A stretch of 64,000 bases of DNA from Pseudomonadota bacterium (GTDB taxonomy: Bacteria > Pseudomonadota > Gammaproteobacteria > Pseudomonadales > Oceanobacteraceae): contig JAIXHJ010000007.1 of the NCBI GenBank assembly GCA_030145845.1, positions 62,001-126,000 of the forward strand, given 5' to 3'. Of this stretch, positions 55,593-64,000 are shown one piece after another; the stretch's first letter is position 1, and every line of letters begins with the position of its first letter. Under the pieces are notes generated by a model that saw only the letters and a program-made list of their open reading frames with translations, searched no databases and had not been told where the DNA came from. A program made the translations under genes and the position numbers.

Positions 55593-56438
55593 ATGCCCGC
55601 TTACGAATGTTTCAAAGTGGAGACCAGCAATCACATTGCCCATGTGCAGCTGTGCCGCCCGGATGCCATGAACAGTATGAACAAGGCATTCTGGGTCGAG
55701 CTGCCGCAGTGCCTGCGCGATATTGAAGCCGCTGCCGAGGCCCGGGTGATTGTCATTTCTTCCACCGGTAAACACTTCTCTGCCGGCATGGATCTGGCAG
55801 TCTTCTCCGATCCCAAAGCCCTGCCGATGGGTGGTGATCCCGGCCGTATGGGTGAAGCCCTGCGCCGCCTGGTACTGGATCTGCAGAACAGCCTGTCGGC
55901 ACTGGAGCAGGTACGTATTCCGGTGCTGGCGGCCATTCAGGGCGGCTGTATCGGTGGTGCACTGGATATGGTCTGCGCTGCGGATTCCCGCTACTGCAGC
56001 GCCGATGCTTACTTCACCATCAAGGAAACCGAACTGGGCATGACGGCAGATGTCGGCACCCTGCAGCGGCTGCCGAAACTGATGCCGCAGGGTGTCGTCC
56101 GCGAGTTGGCCTACACCGGCCGTAAGTTCAGTGCTCAGGAAGCCAAAGCGCTGGGCTTTGTTAATGAAGTGTATGAATCCCAGCAGGCCATGCTGGATGG
56201 CGTGATGGCCATCGCCGCAAAGATTGCCGCCAATTCACCGCTGGCAGTCAGCGGCTGCAAGGAAATGCTGAACTACAGCCGTGACCACAGTGTCGACGAC
56301 AGTCTGAAATATATGGCCACCTGGCAGTCGGGTATGTTCCGGCCGGAAGATATGCTGAAAACCTTCCAGGCGAAAGCGCAGCAACAGGTTGCCGAATACC
56401 CGCCACTGCGGCCGCTGAAAGGTCTGTTTGAGGAATAA
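55593..56438 (+). CDS. Delta3,5-delta2,4-dienoyl-CoA isomerase-like crotonase
   Basis: 281-aa enoyl-CoA hydratase/isomerase superfamily. The oxyanion loop is SAGMDLAVF, and GGCIGGALDMVCAADSRY continues the core. The three catalytic acids of mammalian ECH1 (Asp176, Glu196, Asp204) are conserved as D125, E145 and D153 in the motif ETELGMTADVGTLQRLPK, so dienoyl-CoA isomerase, used to degrade odd-position double bonds, is a better guess than plain hydratase. GGAGAAA precedes the ATG. Confidence 0.87.
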   Translation: MPAYECFKVETSNHIAHVQLCRPDAMNSMNKAFWVELPQCLRDIEAAAEARVIVISSTGKHFSAGMDLAVFSDPKALPMGGDPGRMGEALRRLVLDLQNSLSALEQVRIPVLAAIQGGCIGGALDMVCAADSRYCSADAYFTIKETELGMTADVGTLQRLPKLMPQGVVRELAYTGRKFSAQEAKALGFVNEVYESQQAMLDGVMAIAAKIAANSPLAVSGCKEMLNYSRDHSVDDSLKYMATWQSGMFRPEDMLKTFQAKAQQQVAEYPPLRPLKGLFEE

Positions 56439-56443
56439 AACAA

Positions 56444-56472
56444 AAGGAAGGCAAAACCATGTTGCCTTCCTT
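56444..56472. terminator. Bidirectional hairpin terminator
   Basis: Stem AAGGAAGGCAA / TTGCCTTCCTT between the convergent crotonase and beta-barrel genes. A-rich on one side; the stem is fairly AT-rich. Confidence 0.7.
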
Positions 56473-56477
56473 CTTCA

Positions 56478-57092
56478 TCAGAATTTTAATCTGGCGCCCA
56501 GAAAAAAATTCCCCATTGACGAGTTTGTCTCCACCTTGGTACCGGTATCTGCGAAACGGACTTCCTGCCAACTGATCACTTTCAGTTCATAACCGGCTTC
56601 AATTTCAAAATGCTTATGCAGATCGGCGATAATGCCACCCATCAGATTAAATGCGATACCGCTGAGATCCTCGTCATCAGTAAACAGGTCTGCAGTATCT
56701 TCCCAGACATAAGCCCCCAGACCAATACCGATTACGGGTTTGACCTTATGTCCGCCAAATGGAATCTTGAGATTAAAATCAATGCCACTGAATTCATCAT
56801 CTGCTGCAGTGTCTTCAAAATCTGCGGTTACAGAGTTAAAGCCTACTTCCAGCCGGGCGTTGCTACGCAGAATAATACCCAGGTTTAATCCGCTGACGGA
56901 TGTATCCATATCAGAAGTATACGAATAAGGACCACTTTCAACTTCCGATTCCCCGCTACCTGTTCCTATATTGAGCCCTACGTAAAAACGCGCCCGATCA
57001 TCCACAGCATCTGTATTATCTGTTGCCAGAGCATATGGGGTAGCGAGCATCAATGCAGAGGTTACAGCGATGTGCCAGACAGTCTTGTTCAT
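56478..57092 (-). CDS. Outer-membrane beta-barrel protein
   Basis: 204 aa: signal peptide (ending PYALA|TDNTD), then an eight-strand-like alternating pattern (ARFYVGLNIGTG, LNLGIILRSNARLEVGFN, VKPVIGIGLGAYVWE, HFEIEAGYELKVISW) and a C-terminal NFFLGARLKF with terminal Phe, the BAM signal. Acidic loops dominate. OmpW/OmpA-like small barrels are the nearest type; function unknown. Confidence 0.8.
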   Translation of the reverse strand: MNKTVWHIAVTSALMLATPYALATDNTDAVDDRARFYVGLNIGTGSGESEVESGPYSYTSDMDTSVSGLNLGIILRSNARLEVGFNSVTADFEDTAADDEFSGIDFNLKIPFGGHKVKPVIGIGLGAYVWEDTADLFTDDEDLSGIAFNLMGGIIADLHKHFEIEAGYELKVISWQEVRFADTGTKVETNSSMGNFFLGARLKF

Positions 57093-57155
57093 TGCTAATC
57101 CTTAGCCGGAAGAAAAAACGGATACTATCCGTATCTGAGCAGCTACAACAATGTT

Positions 57156-60020
57156 TCAGAGCGACAAAGTATTGCTGGTCCAGAAGTGCTCAAAATCAGC
57201 AGCTGGTAATGGCCGGCTGAAGTAGTACCCCTGAATGGCGTCACAGCCGTGGCTGGCGAGGAAGCCGAGCTGCTGGTGCTCTTCAACACCTTCCGCGATC
57301 ACCTTCATTTTCAGGCTGTGGGCCAGCTGGATAATGGCAATCGCGATCCCCTGATCAACCTTGTTGTTTTCCAGCTCACGGACAAATGACTGATCAATTT
57401 TCAGTTTATCGACGGCGAAGCGTTTGAGATAACTCATGGACGAGTAGCCGGTACCGAAATCATCAATCGACAGGCTGAAACCGGCCCCGCGCAGCGCTTC
57501 CATGGTTTTGCGTGCATCATCCGGATTGTTCAGCGCCACAGCTTCGGTCAGCTCCAGTTCAAAGTCCTCTGGTGTCAGGCCTTCCGCGCGAACAATGGCA
57601 TCTGCCGAGGCCACCAGATCCGGCTGAATAAACTGCAGCGCCGACAGGTTAATCGCCAGATTCATATTCTCCATACCCTGCTGCCGCCACTGTTTCAGCT
57701 GACGCGCCGCCTGCTGTATCACCCATTCACCAATGGCCACAATCTGGCCGTTGCTTTCCGCCAGCGGAATAAATTCCGCCGGTGAAACATCGCCCCACTG
57801 CGGACTGCGCCAGCGCAGCAGCACTTCGGCGCCTGTCATACGCTGAGCCGTCAGGTCATATTGCGGCTGATACGCCAGCCACAACTCGCCCCGCGCCAGC
57901 GCATGTGACAGAGAACTGCTCAGTGCCAGTTTACGCAGACTGTGCGCCTGCATCTCCGGCGCATAGAAACGGAAGTTGTTACGCCCTTCCTGCTTCGCCC
58001 GGTACATAGCCGCTTCGGCGCAGGCCATCAGCAATTCAAAACTGTCGCCGTCGCTCGGGCCGAGAGCCAGACCCAGTGACGCGGTCACGCTCAGCTCCTG
58101 CGCTTCCTCACTCAGCTGTAACGGCTGCTGAATCAGGGTCAGCAGTTCTTCCGCCAGCGTTGCCGCACGGTCCTGGTCCATCCCCGGCAGCAGCATAATA
58201 AAGCCATCACCGGAATGGCGGCCAAGCGTGTCCTGCGCCGAGATCAGGGTGCGCAGCCGCAGGGCAATTTCACGCAGCACCAGATCGCCCATGTTGTGGC
58301 CCAGCGTATCGTTGATGGCTTTGAAGTGGTCAAGATCCAGCCAGATCAGCGTCAGCGGCATGCGCCGGTTACCGGTACGCTCACGCACCTGAGCGAAGCG
58401 GCTCTTGAGCAGGTCACGGTTCGGCAGACCAGTCAGCTGATCATAATGTGACAGTTCTTCAATGCGCTTTTCCGCCGCCCGGCGGGCCGTAATATCTTCT
58501 TTGTGAGCGATGTAATTCACCACCTCGCCCTGTTCATCCCGCAGCGGGTAAATCAGCGCTGACTCGGTATAAAGATCGCCGTTTTTATTACGGTTAACCA
58601 GTTCACCCTGCCAGGCGCGGCCGCCCAGCAGGGTTTCCCATAATGAACGGTAAGTCTGTGGCGGAGTCAGCCCGGATTTCAGCAGGCTGGGATTGCGCCC
58701 CAGCACTTCCGCTTTGTCATACCCACTGAGGCGGGAAAAAGCCGCATTCACGTATTCAATCCGTCCGTCCAGATCGGTGACTATAATGGGCGACGGGTTC
58801 TGATCCACCACCTGCGACAAACGCCGGATCTGAGCTTCCTGCTGACGCCGCTCGGTAATATCGGTGGCCGACACATAAACCGCACCGTAATTGGCCGTGG
58901 CACGCCACTCCATCATGTGGATGCCGCCCTGCACATCCAGCAAGCGGCTCTGGAAGGAAACCGGCCGTTTGGCTATCGCAATCTGACTAATTGTATCCTG
59001 CAGCAGCTGTTGATCATCCGGATGTGAAAACTCCAGTACATTACGGCCTTCCAACTCCCGGCGGGAGCAGCCCAGTACCCGCTCCCAGGCGCTGTTCACA
59101 CGCAGAAAGCGGCCATCCAGATCGCCAATACAGAACATGTTCAGATTGGCTTCAAAGAAATAATCCAGCTCTTCCTGCTGATGACGCAGCCGTGTTTCAG
59201 ATTCCAGCAGCTGGAAATAGGGCTGCTGTACCGTCTCCACAAACAGAGCACGGTAAAGAAACAGGTAAGCCACAATTTTGTAGACATGGCCGAGAAAATT
59301 ATAAAGATCAGCCACATCCCCATAGAGGGTGAAAAGAAATTCACTCATCGCCATGATCACCGCCGCCGCGAACAATCCGGCAGCGTGGAAACTGCGCGGC
59401 CGGCGCATGCTGCGCAGCAGCAGCAGGGCCGTCAGCAGGTACAGGGCAATCAGTATATATTCGAGCCCGATTTTCAGCGTTGTCAGGCCTTCGCCGTCAA
59501 TATAAGTTTCGGGCACGCTTTGCGGATAACCCAGAAACCAGACCGAACTCAGCGTAACCAGTACGCCAACCAGGGCCAGCAGGGTGTTGCGGCTCAGCGG
59601 CGGTCGCTGCAGATCAGGGAACATGGCACTGACCAGCAGCCCCAGCGCCGCCAGCAAACGCGCCGCCAGCCAGAAATTGATGGCCTTCTGCGGGTCCGAT
59701 TCAGTGATCAGGTCCGGCATGCCGGAAAAAGACAGCATGTGAAAGGTGTCCAGCACCGCCACGCCAAGAAATACTGCCGACAGCCAGTACACATGCGGGA
59801 AGTCGCGCAGGCGGATGGCATTCCAGCCGATGGTGAAGATCATGGCGGCCATACTGATGGCAGTAATCTCCAGCACAATATGCAGTGGCAGATAATCCGC
59901 CAGGCCCTTTTCAAACGGAAATACCGGGAGAATCGTTGTGAACAGCAGAATTGCCGTCAGAACCAGAATCGTCAGCACAGCGCGCTTCATTTCAGCACGG
60001 TGACTGGCATGCATGATCAT
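57156..60020 (-). CDS. MASE3-PAS-PAS-GGDEF(degenerate)-EAL phosphodiesterase
   Basis: 954 aa. MASE3-type membrane sensor (about 15-270; VLEITAISMAAMIFTIGWNAIRL, FLGVAVLDTFHMLSFSGMPD), two PAS domains (about 285-410 and 415-535), then GGDEF and EAL domains. The cyclase motif reads SGDGF (603-607), so it should not make c-di-GMP. The EAL motif is EVL (732-734) and ELTEA, DDFGTGYS, KIDQSFV and AEGVEE are kept, predicting phosphodiesterase activity. ATG 60020 has CAGG 7 nt upstream; a GTG at 60083 is poorly placed. Confidence 0.9.
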   Translation of the reverse strand: MIMHASHRAEMKRAVLTILVLTAILLFTTILPVFPFEKGLADYLPLHIVLEITAISMAAMIFTIGWNAIRLRDFPHVYWLSAVFLGVAVLDTFHMLSFSGMPDLITESDPQKAINFWLAARLLAALGLLVSAMFPDLQRPPLSRNTLLALVGVLVTLSSVWFLGYPQSVPETYIDGEGLTTLKIGLEYILIALYLLTALLLLRSMRRPRSFHAAGLFAAAVIMAMSEFLFTLYGDVADLYNFLGHVYKIVAYLFLYRALFVETVQQPYFQLLESETRLRHQQEELDYFFEANLNMFCIGDLDGRFLRVNSAWERVLGCSRRELEGRNVLEFSHPDDQQLLQDTISQIAIAKRPVSFQSRLLDVQGGIHMMEWRATANYGAVYVSATDITERRQQEAQIRRLSQVVDQNPSPIIVTDLDGRIEYVNAAFSRLSGYDKAEVLGRNPSLLKSGLTPPQTYRSLWETLLGGRAWQGELVNRNKNGDLYTESALIYPLRDEQGEVVNYIAHKEDITARRAAEKRIEELSHYDQLTGLPNRDLLKSRFAQVRERTGNRRMPLTLIWLDLDHFKAINDTLGHNMGDLVLREIALRLRTLISAQDTLGRHSGDGFIMLLPGMDQDRAATLAEELLTLIQQPLQLSEEAQELSVTASLGLALGPSDGDSFELLMACAEAAMYRAKQEGRNNFRFYAPEMQAHSLRKLALSSSLSHALARGELWLAYQPQYDLTAQRMTGAEVLLRWRSPQWGDVSPAEFIPLAESNGQIVAIGEWVIQQAARQLKQWRQQGMENMNLAINLSALQFIQPDLVASADAIVRAEGLTPEDFELELTEAVALNNPDDARKTMEALRGAGFSLSIDDFGTGYSSMSYLKRFAVDKLKIDQSFVRELENNKVDQGIAIAIIQLAHSLKMKVIAEGVEEHQQLGFLASHGCDAIQGYYFSRPLPAADFEHFWTSNTLSL

Positions 60021-60167
60021 TAAATAACCTGTCAGATAAATAGTCTCATCGCGCAGATGCAGGCCACTGCCGCTGTTCTGCACACCTCTGAAGTTTAGCA
60101 GGCGCGTTGACTGTGAGTATTATCAATAGAACAGGGAAAGGGAGTTTTGTCACAGAGAGGGGAGAGT

Positions 60168-60244
60168 TGGTCGGAACGAGAGGATTTGAACCTCCGACCC
60201 CTGCCTCCCGAAGGCAGTGCACTACCAGGCTGTGCTACGTTCCG
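60168..60244 (-). tRNA. tRNA-Pro(CGG)
   Basis: Cloverleaf on the minus strand: acceptor CGGAACG/CGTTCCG, D-arm with AGCCTGGTAG, anticodon arm CTGCC-TTCGGGA-GGCAG with anticodon CGG, T-arm GGAGGTTCAAATCCTCT... and encoded CCA. It reads proline CCG. An AT-rich -10-like segment lies just upstream. Confidence 0.97.
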
Positions 60245-60435
60245 GCTAAGTACGCCTAATATATTAATTTTTTTAGATTTTTCCAGTCCTGCGGGTGGAA
60301 TTCTGTGTATTTTTTTCATCGCACGCTTAAAGAGCCGGGCTTTTAAACGCCAAACCGGAAATTGAGTACTTGCGCGGTTTTCCGCGGATCTGCTGGCCAC
60401 CGGTGTTGTCGCAGCTGGCTGCGGCTTCCGGCAGA

Positions 60436-60474
60436 TATAAAAAAAACCCGCAAAGCCGAAGCAATGCGGGTTTT
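60436..60474 (-). terminator. Distal copy of the atp operon terminator
   Basis: Stem AAACCCGCA...TGCGGGTTT with a TTCG-containing loop and a T-run of eight on the minus strand. It is the duplicated second terminator. Confidence 0.85.
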
Positions 60475-60565
60475 AACGATCGACTGTTTAAGCTTAGTGC
60501 TTACCCGGTTCCCCGCGATTCTGCTGGCCACCGGTGTTGTCGCAGCTGGCTGCGGCTTCCGGCAG

Positions 60566-60604
60566 ATATAAAAAAACCCGCAAAGCCGAAGCAATGCGGG
60601 TTTT
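60566..60604 (-). terminator. Proximal atp operon terminator
   Basis: The same hairpin as the distal copy with a T-run of seven, 20 bp past the atpC stop. It is the true first terminator of the ATP synthase operon. Confidence 0.9.
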
Positions 60605-60623
60605 AACGATCGACTGTTTAAGC

Positions 60624-61052
60624 TTAATGCTTACCCAGTTTCTCGCGGATCTGCTGGATAGTACGCAGCTGCGCAGCCGCTTCAGCCAACTGAGTGAGCG
60701 CGCGGGAGTAATCAAAGTCTGCACCCTGATTCTCAATCGCCTGCTCAGCATGCTTTTTCGCTTCCAGCGCAGCAGCTTCATCCAGATCGCCGGCACGGAC
60801 GGCTGTATCTGCCAGAACAGTCACCTTGTTAGGCTGAACTTCCAGATAACCGCCGGATACGTAAACGATCTCTTCTTCGCCGTTTTGCTTAACAACACGG
60901 ACAGGACCCGGCTTCAGCGGCGACAGCAGGGCTGCGTGTCCAGGCTCGATACCCAGATCACCCAGTTCACCGGCAGCCACAACGCGTTCAACCAGACCGG
61001 AGAAGAGACTCTTCTCAGCGCTGACGATATCGCAATGGACGGTAATAGGCAT
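60624..61052 (-). CDS. atpC: ATP synthase epsilon subunit
   Basis: Central-stalk regulatory subunit of F1, 142 aa: N-terminal beta-sandwich ([39 protein letters not shown]) and C-terminal two-helix domain ([21 protein letters not shown]...QIREKLGKH) that can inhibit hydrolysis. ATG 61052 has GAGG at good spacing, whereas the ATG at 61058 abuts it. Last gene of the operon; its tail is duplicated downstream. Confidence 0.96.
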   Translation of the reverse strand: MPITVHCDIVSAEKSLFSGLVERVVAAGELGDLGIEPGHAALLSPLKPGPVRVVKQNGEEEIVYVSGGYLEVQPNKVTVLADTAVRAGDLDEAAALEAKKHAEQAIENQGADFDYSRALTQLAEAAAQLRTIQQIREKLGKH

Positions 61053-61116
61053 ATTCATATCCTCAGAGAGAGGAGGCCGGATGACGACAACTTACTGCCA
61101 TCCGGACCCGCCCGCA

Positions 61117-62523
<1,407 letters not shown>

Positions 62524-62549
62524 TTAAACTTAAACCTTCGTCCCGGGCC

Positions 62550-63410
62550 TTAAACGGCCGCGGCACCGCTAACGATTTCTGAAATTTCCTGGGTAATGGC
62601 TGCCTGACGAGCTTTGTTATACAGCAGATTAAGCTCGTTGATCATGTTGCCGGCGTTATCGGTGGCGTTCTTCATCGCCAGCATACGCGCGGCCTGTTCA
62701 CAGGCGTTATTCTCAACCACACCCTGATATACCTGAGATTCCACGTAGCGCACCAGCAGACCTTCGAGGATCTCTTTGGCATCCGGCTCGTAGATGTAGT
62801 CCCAGTGATGTTTCAGTGATTCGTCTTCCTGTGCCTTCAGGGGCAATAACTGCACCGCTGTTGGCTGTTGGGTCATGGTGTTCACAAAACGGTTATGCAG
62901 AATGTACAGACGATCGATTTTGCCATCGTCGAATGCATCCAGCATGACTTTCACCGCTCCGATCAGGCTGGACAACTCAGGGGCATCACCCAGATGAGAC
63001 TGGGACGCCACTACGTTGCCACCAAAGCTGGAGAAGAACAGGGAGGCTTTGGAACCGACTGCGCAGTACTCAACCTCTACACCCTTGCTTGCCCATTCTT
63101 TGGTTTGCTGTGCGACTTGTTTGAACAGGTTGTTGTTCAGACCACCACACAGGCCACGGTCGGAAGACACCACGATGTAGCCAACACGCTTCACTTCGCG
63201 GTCCTGCAGATAACGGTGACGGTACTCAGACGTCGCATTGGCCAGGTGACCGATCACACCGCGGATTTTATCCGCATACGGACGGCTCTGTTCCATGCGC
63301 AGCTGAGCGCGACGCATCTTACTTACCGCAACTTTTTCCATTGCGGAGGTAATTTTCTGCGTGCTTTTAACACTCGAAATCTGCTCTTTAATTTCTTTTC
63401 CGACTGCCAT
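62550..63410 (-). CDS. atpG: ATP synthase gamma subunit
   Basis: Rotary shaft of F1, 286 aa: N-terminal coiled coil ([32 protein letters not shown]), [10 protein letters not shown] and the C-terminal coil ending [21 protein letters not shown], the family signature. Standard length. Confidence 0.98.
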   Translation of the reverse strand: MAVGKEIKEQISSVKSTQKITSAMEKVAVSKMRRAQLRMEQSRPYADKIRGVIGHLANATSEYRHRYLQDREVKRVGYIVVSSDRGLCGGLNNNLFKQVAQQTKEWASKGVEVEYCAVGSKASLFFSSFGGNVVASQSHLGDAPELSSLIGAVKVMLDAFDDGKIDRLYILHNRFVNTMTQQPTAVQLLPLKAQEDESLKHHWDYIYEPDAKEILEGLLVRYVESQVYQGVVENNACEQAARMLAMKNATDNAGNMINELNLLYNKARQAAITQEISEIVSGAAAV

Positions 63411-63471
63411 AACTAAGCTGCCTTACGTTTCTCGTGAATCCAGCTGGCGGGCAAGCCCGCCAGCACCGGAC

Positions 63472-64000
63472 TTACCAGGTCTGAGTGCTCTTGAATTTCT
63501 CAATACACTCTTTCAGACCGGCTGCGATTTCATCGTTGTAGTCGCCTTTAACGTTGATCTTCGCCATCAGTTCAGCGTATTCGCTGTTGGCGTAGCTCAG
63601 CAGGGCGGCTTCAAATGCCTGAATCTTGTTCACGTCAACGTCTTCCAGGAAGCCTTCAGTCGCAGCGTAGATCGACAGACCCATATCAGCGGTAGACATC
63701 GGGGCATACTGACCTTGCTTCATCAGCTCGGTGACTGCCTTACCGTGTTCCAGCTGTTTACGGGTTGCTTCATCCAGGTCAGAAGCAAACTGAGCGAATG
63801 CCGCCAGTTCACGGTACTGAGCCAGAGCCAGACGGATACCACCGCCCAGTTTTTTGATGATCTTGGTCTGCGCGGCACCACCTACACGGGATACAGAGAT
63901 ACCCGCGTTCATCGCCGGACGGATACCGGAGTTGAACAGGTTGGTTTCCAGGAAGATCTGACCGTCGGTAATGGAGATCACGTTTGTCGGTACGAACGCC
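63472..64000 (-). CDS. atpA: ATP synthase alpha subunit, partial
   Basis: C-terminal ~176 residues of the F1 alpha subunit; the N-terminus lies beyond the right edge. Starts in the window within [23 protein letters not shown] and includes the signature [17 protein letters not shown]. The reading frame is open to the last base, so the in-frame ATG near 63981 is internal and not a start. Confidence 0.97.
   Translation of the reverse strand, partial: AFVPTNVISITDGQIFLETNLFNSGIRPAMNAGISVSRVGGAAQTKIIKKLGGGIRLALAQYRELAAFAQFASDLDEATRKQLEHGKAVTELMKQGQYAPMSTADMGLSIYAATEGFLEDVDVNKIQAFEAALLSYANSEYAELMAKINVKGDYNDEIAAGLKECIEKFKSTQTW

Larger units (their letters stand above)
60382..60655. repeat. Tandem duplication of the atpC tail and atp terminator
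   Basis: Two full units of about 130 bp plus the start of a third: the phrase CGCGGATCTGCTGG (or a near copy) recurs at 60383, 60513 and 60642, and each unit carries the terminator, the ATCGACTGTTTAAGCTTA segment and a copy of the last atpC codons (GGTAAGCA[TC]TAA). Only the copy at 60624 belongs to the real gene. Confidence 0.9.

Noticed and set aside
60382..60655. CRISPR-like array after the tRNA
   Set aside because: The repeats are directly adjacent ~130-bp units carrying terminators and atpC remnants, with no spacers.
63472..63981. A complete 169-aa gene starting at 63981
   Set aside because: The start is an internal methionine of atpA (…[10 protein letters not shown]…, read as M only by a GTG codon); the frame continues past the window edge.

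Overview
The window is about 64 kb of chromosome from a gammaproteobacterium, most likely a marine Oceanospirillales/Pseudomonadales-type organism. The evidence is gene content and order: ptsP-rppH beside a HAD phosphatase, polA next to a DUF2782 gene and a Pseudomonas-type thrB, algZ-algR divergent from argH, a TorF-glnK-amtB cluster, and the atp operon next to a tRNA-Pro. Coding density is high and base composition is even, except in a small AT-richer island near 33.8-35.1 kb. Both ends cut genes: ptsP on the left and atpA on the right.

1-12.9 kb: nitrogen-PTS enzyme ptsP and rppH, a HAD phosphatase, an imelysin-like lipoprotein, rlmI, an HDOD protein, uvrD, a HexR-like regulator, a small conserved protein, then the nitrogen block amtB, glnK and a TorF porin behind a clear sigma-54 promoter. 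12.9-21.6 kb: ubiK, then the urea ABC transporter urtABCDE with its own sigma-54 promoter, preceded by a GntR regulator and allophanate hydrolase with a perfect palindromic operator candidate. The two sigma-54 promoters make this a coherent nitrogen-scavenging region.

21.7-30.5 kb: two c-di-GMP proteins, then a five-gene operon (acyl-CoA dehydrogenase, SDR, APH-type kinase, histidine phosphatase, SDR) resembling ACAD10/11-type 4-hydroxyacyl-CoA metabolism. 30.5-35.1 kb is accessory: a broken low-molecular-weight protein tyrosine phosphatase, a small membrane protein, an SMP-30-type protein, and a candidate toxin/immunity locus. That locus has a 340-aa putative effector with a glycine-rich hydrophobic C-terminus, a two-helix membrane protein behind it, then a second orphan toxin tip with its own paralogous membrane partner. 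The two tips are joined by a 158/159-bp direct repeat. This is the most novel element I see.

35.2-43.5 kb: polA, DUF2782, thrB, and a TPP-riboswitch-controlled thiamine salvage operon (TonB receptor, YkoF-like protein, PnuT-like transporter, kinase). 43.6-53.6 kb: htpX with a sigma-32-like promoter, algRZ, argH, a glycosyltransferase, and an operon pairing a lipoprotein solute-binding protein with a GGDEF-EAL protein and a histone-deacetylase-like enzyme. 53.6-64 kb: a LysR regulator, a lipoprotein, a dienoyl-CoA isomerase, a beta-barrel protein, a large MASE3-PAS-GGDEF-EAL protein with a dead cyclase motif, tRNA-Pro, a tandemly duplicated atp terminator, and atpCDGA.
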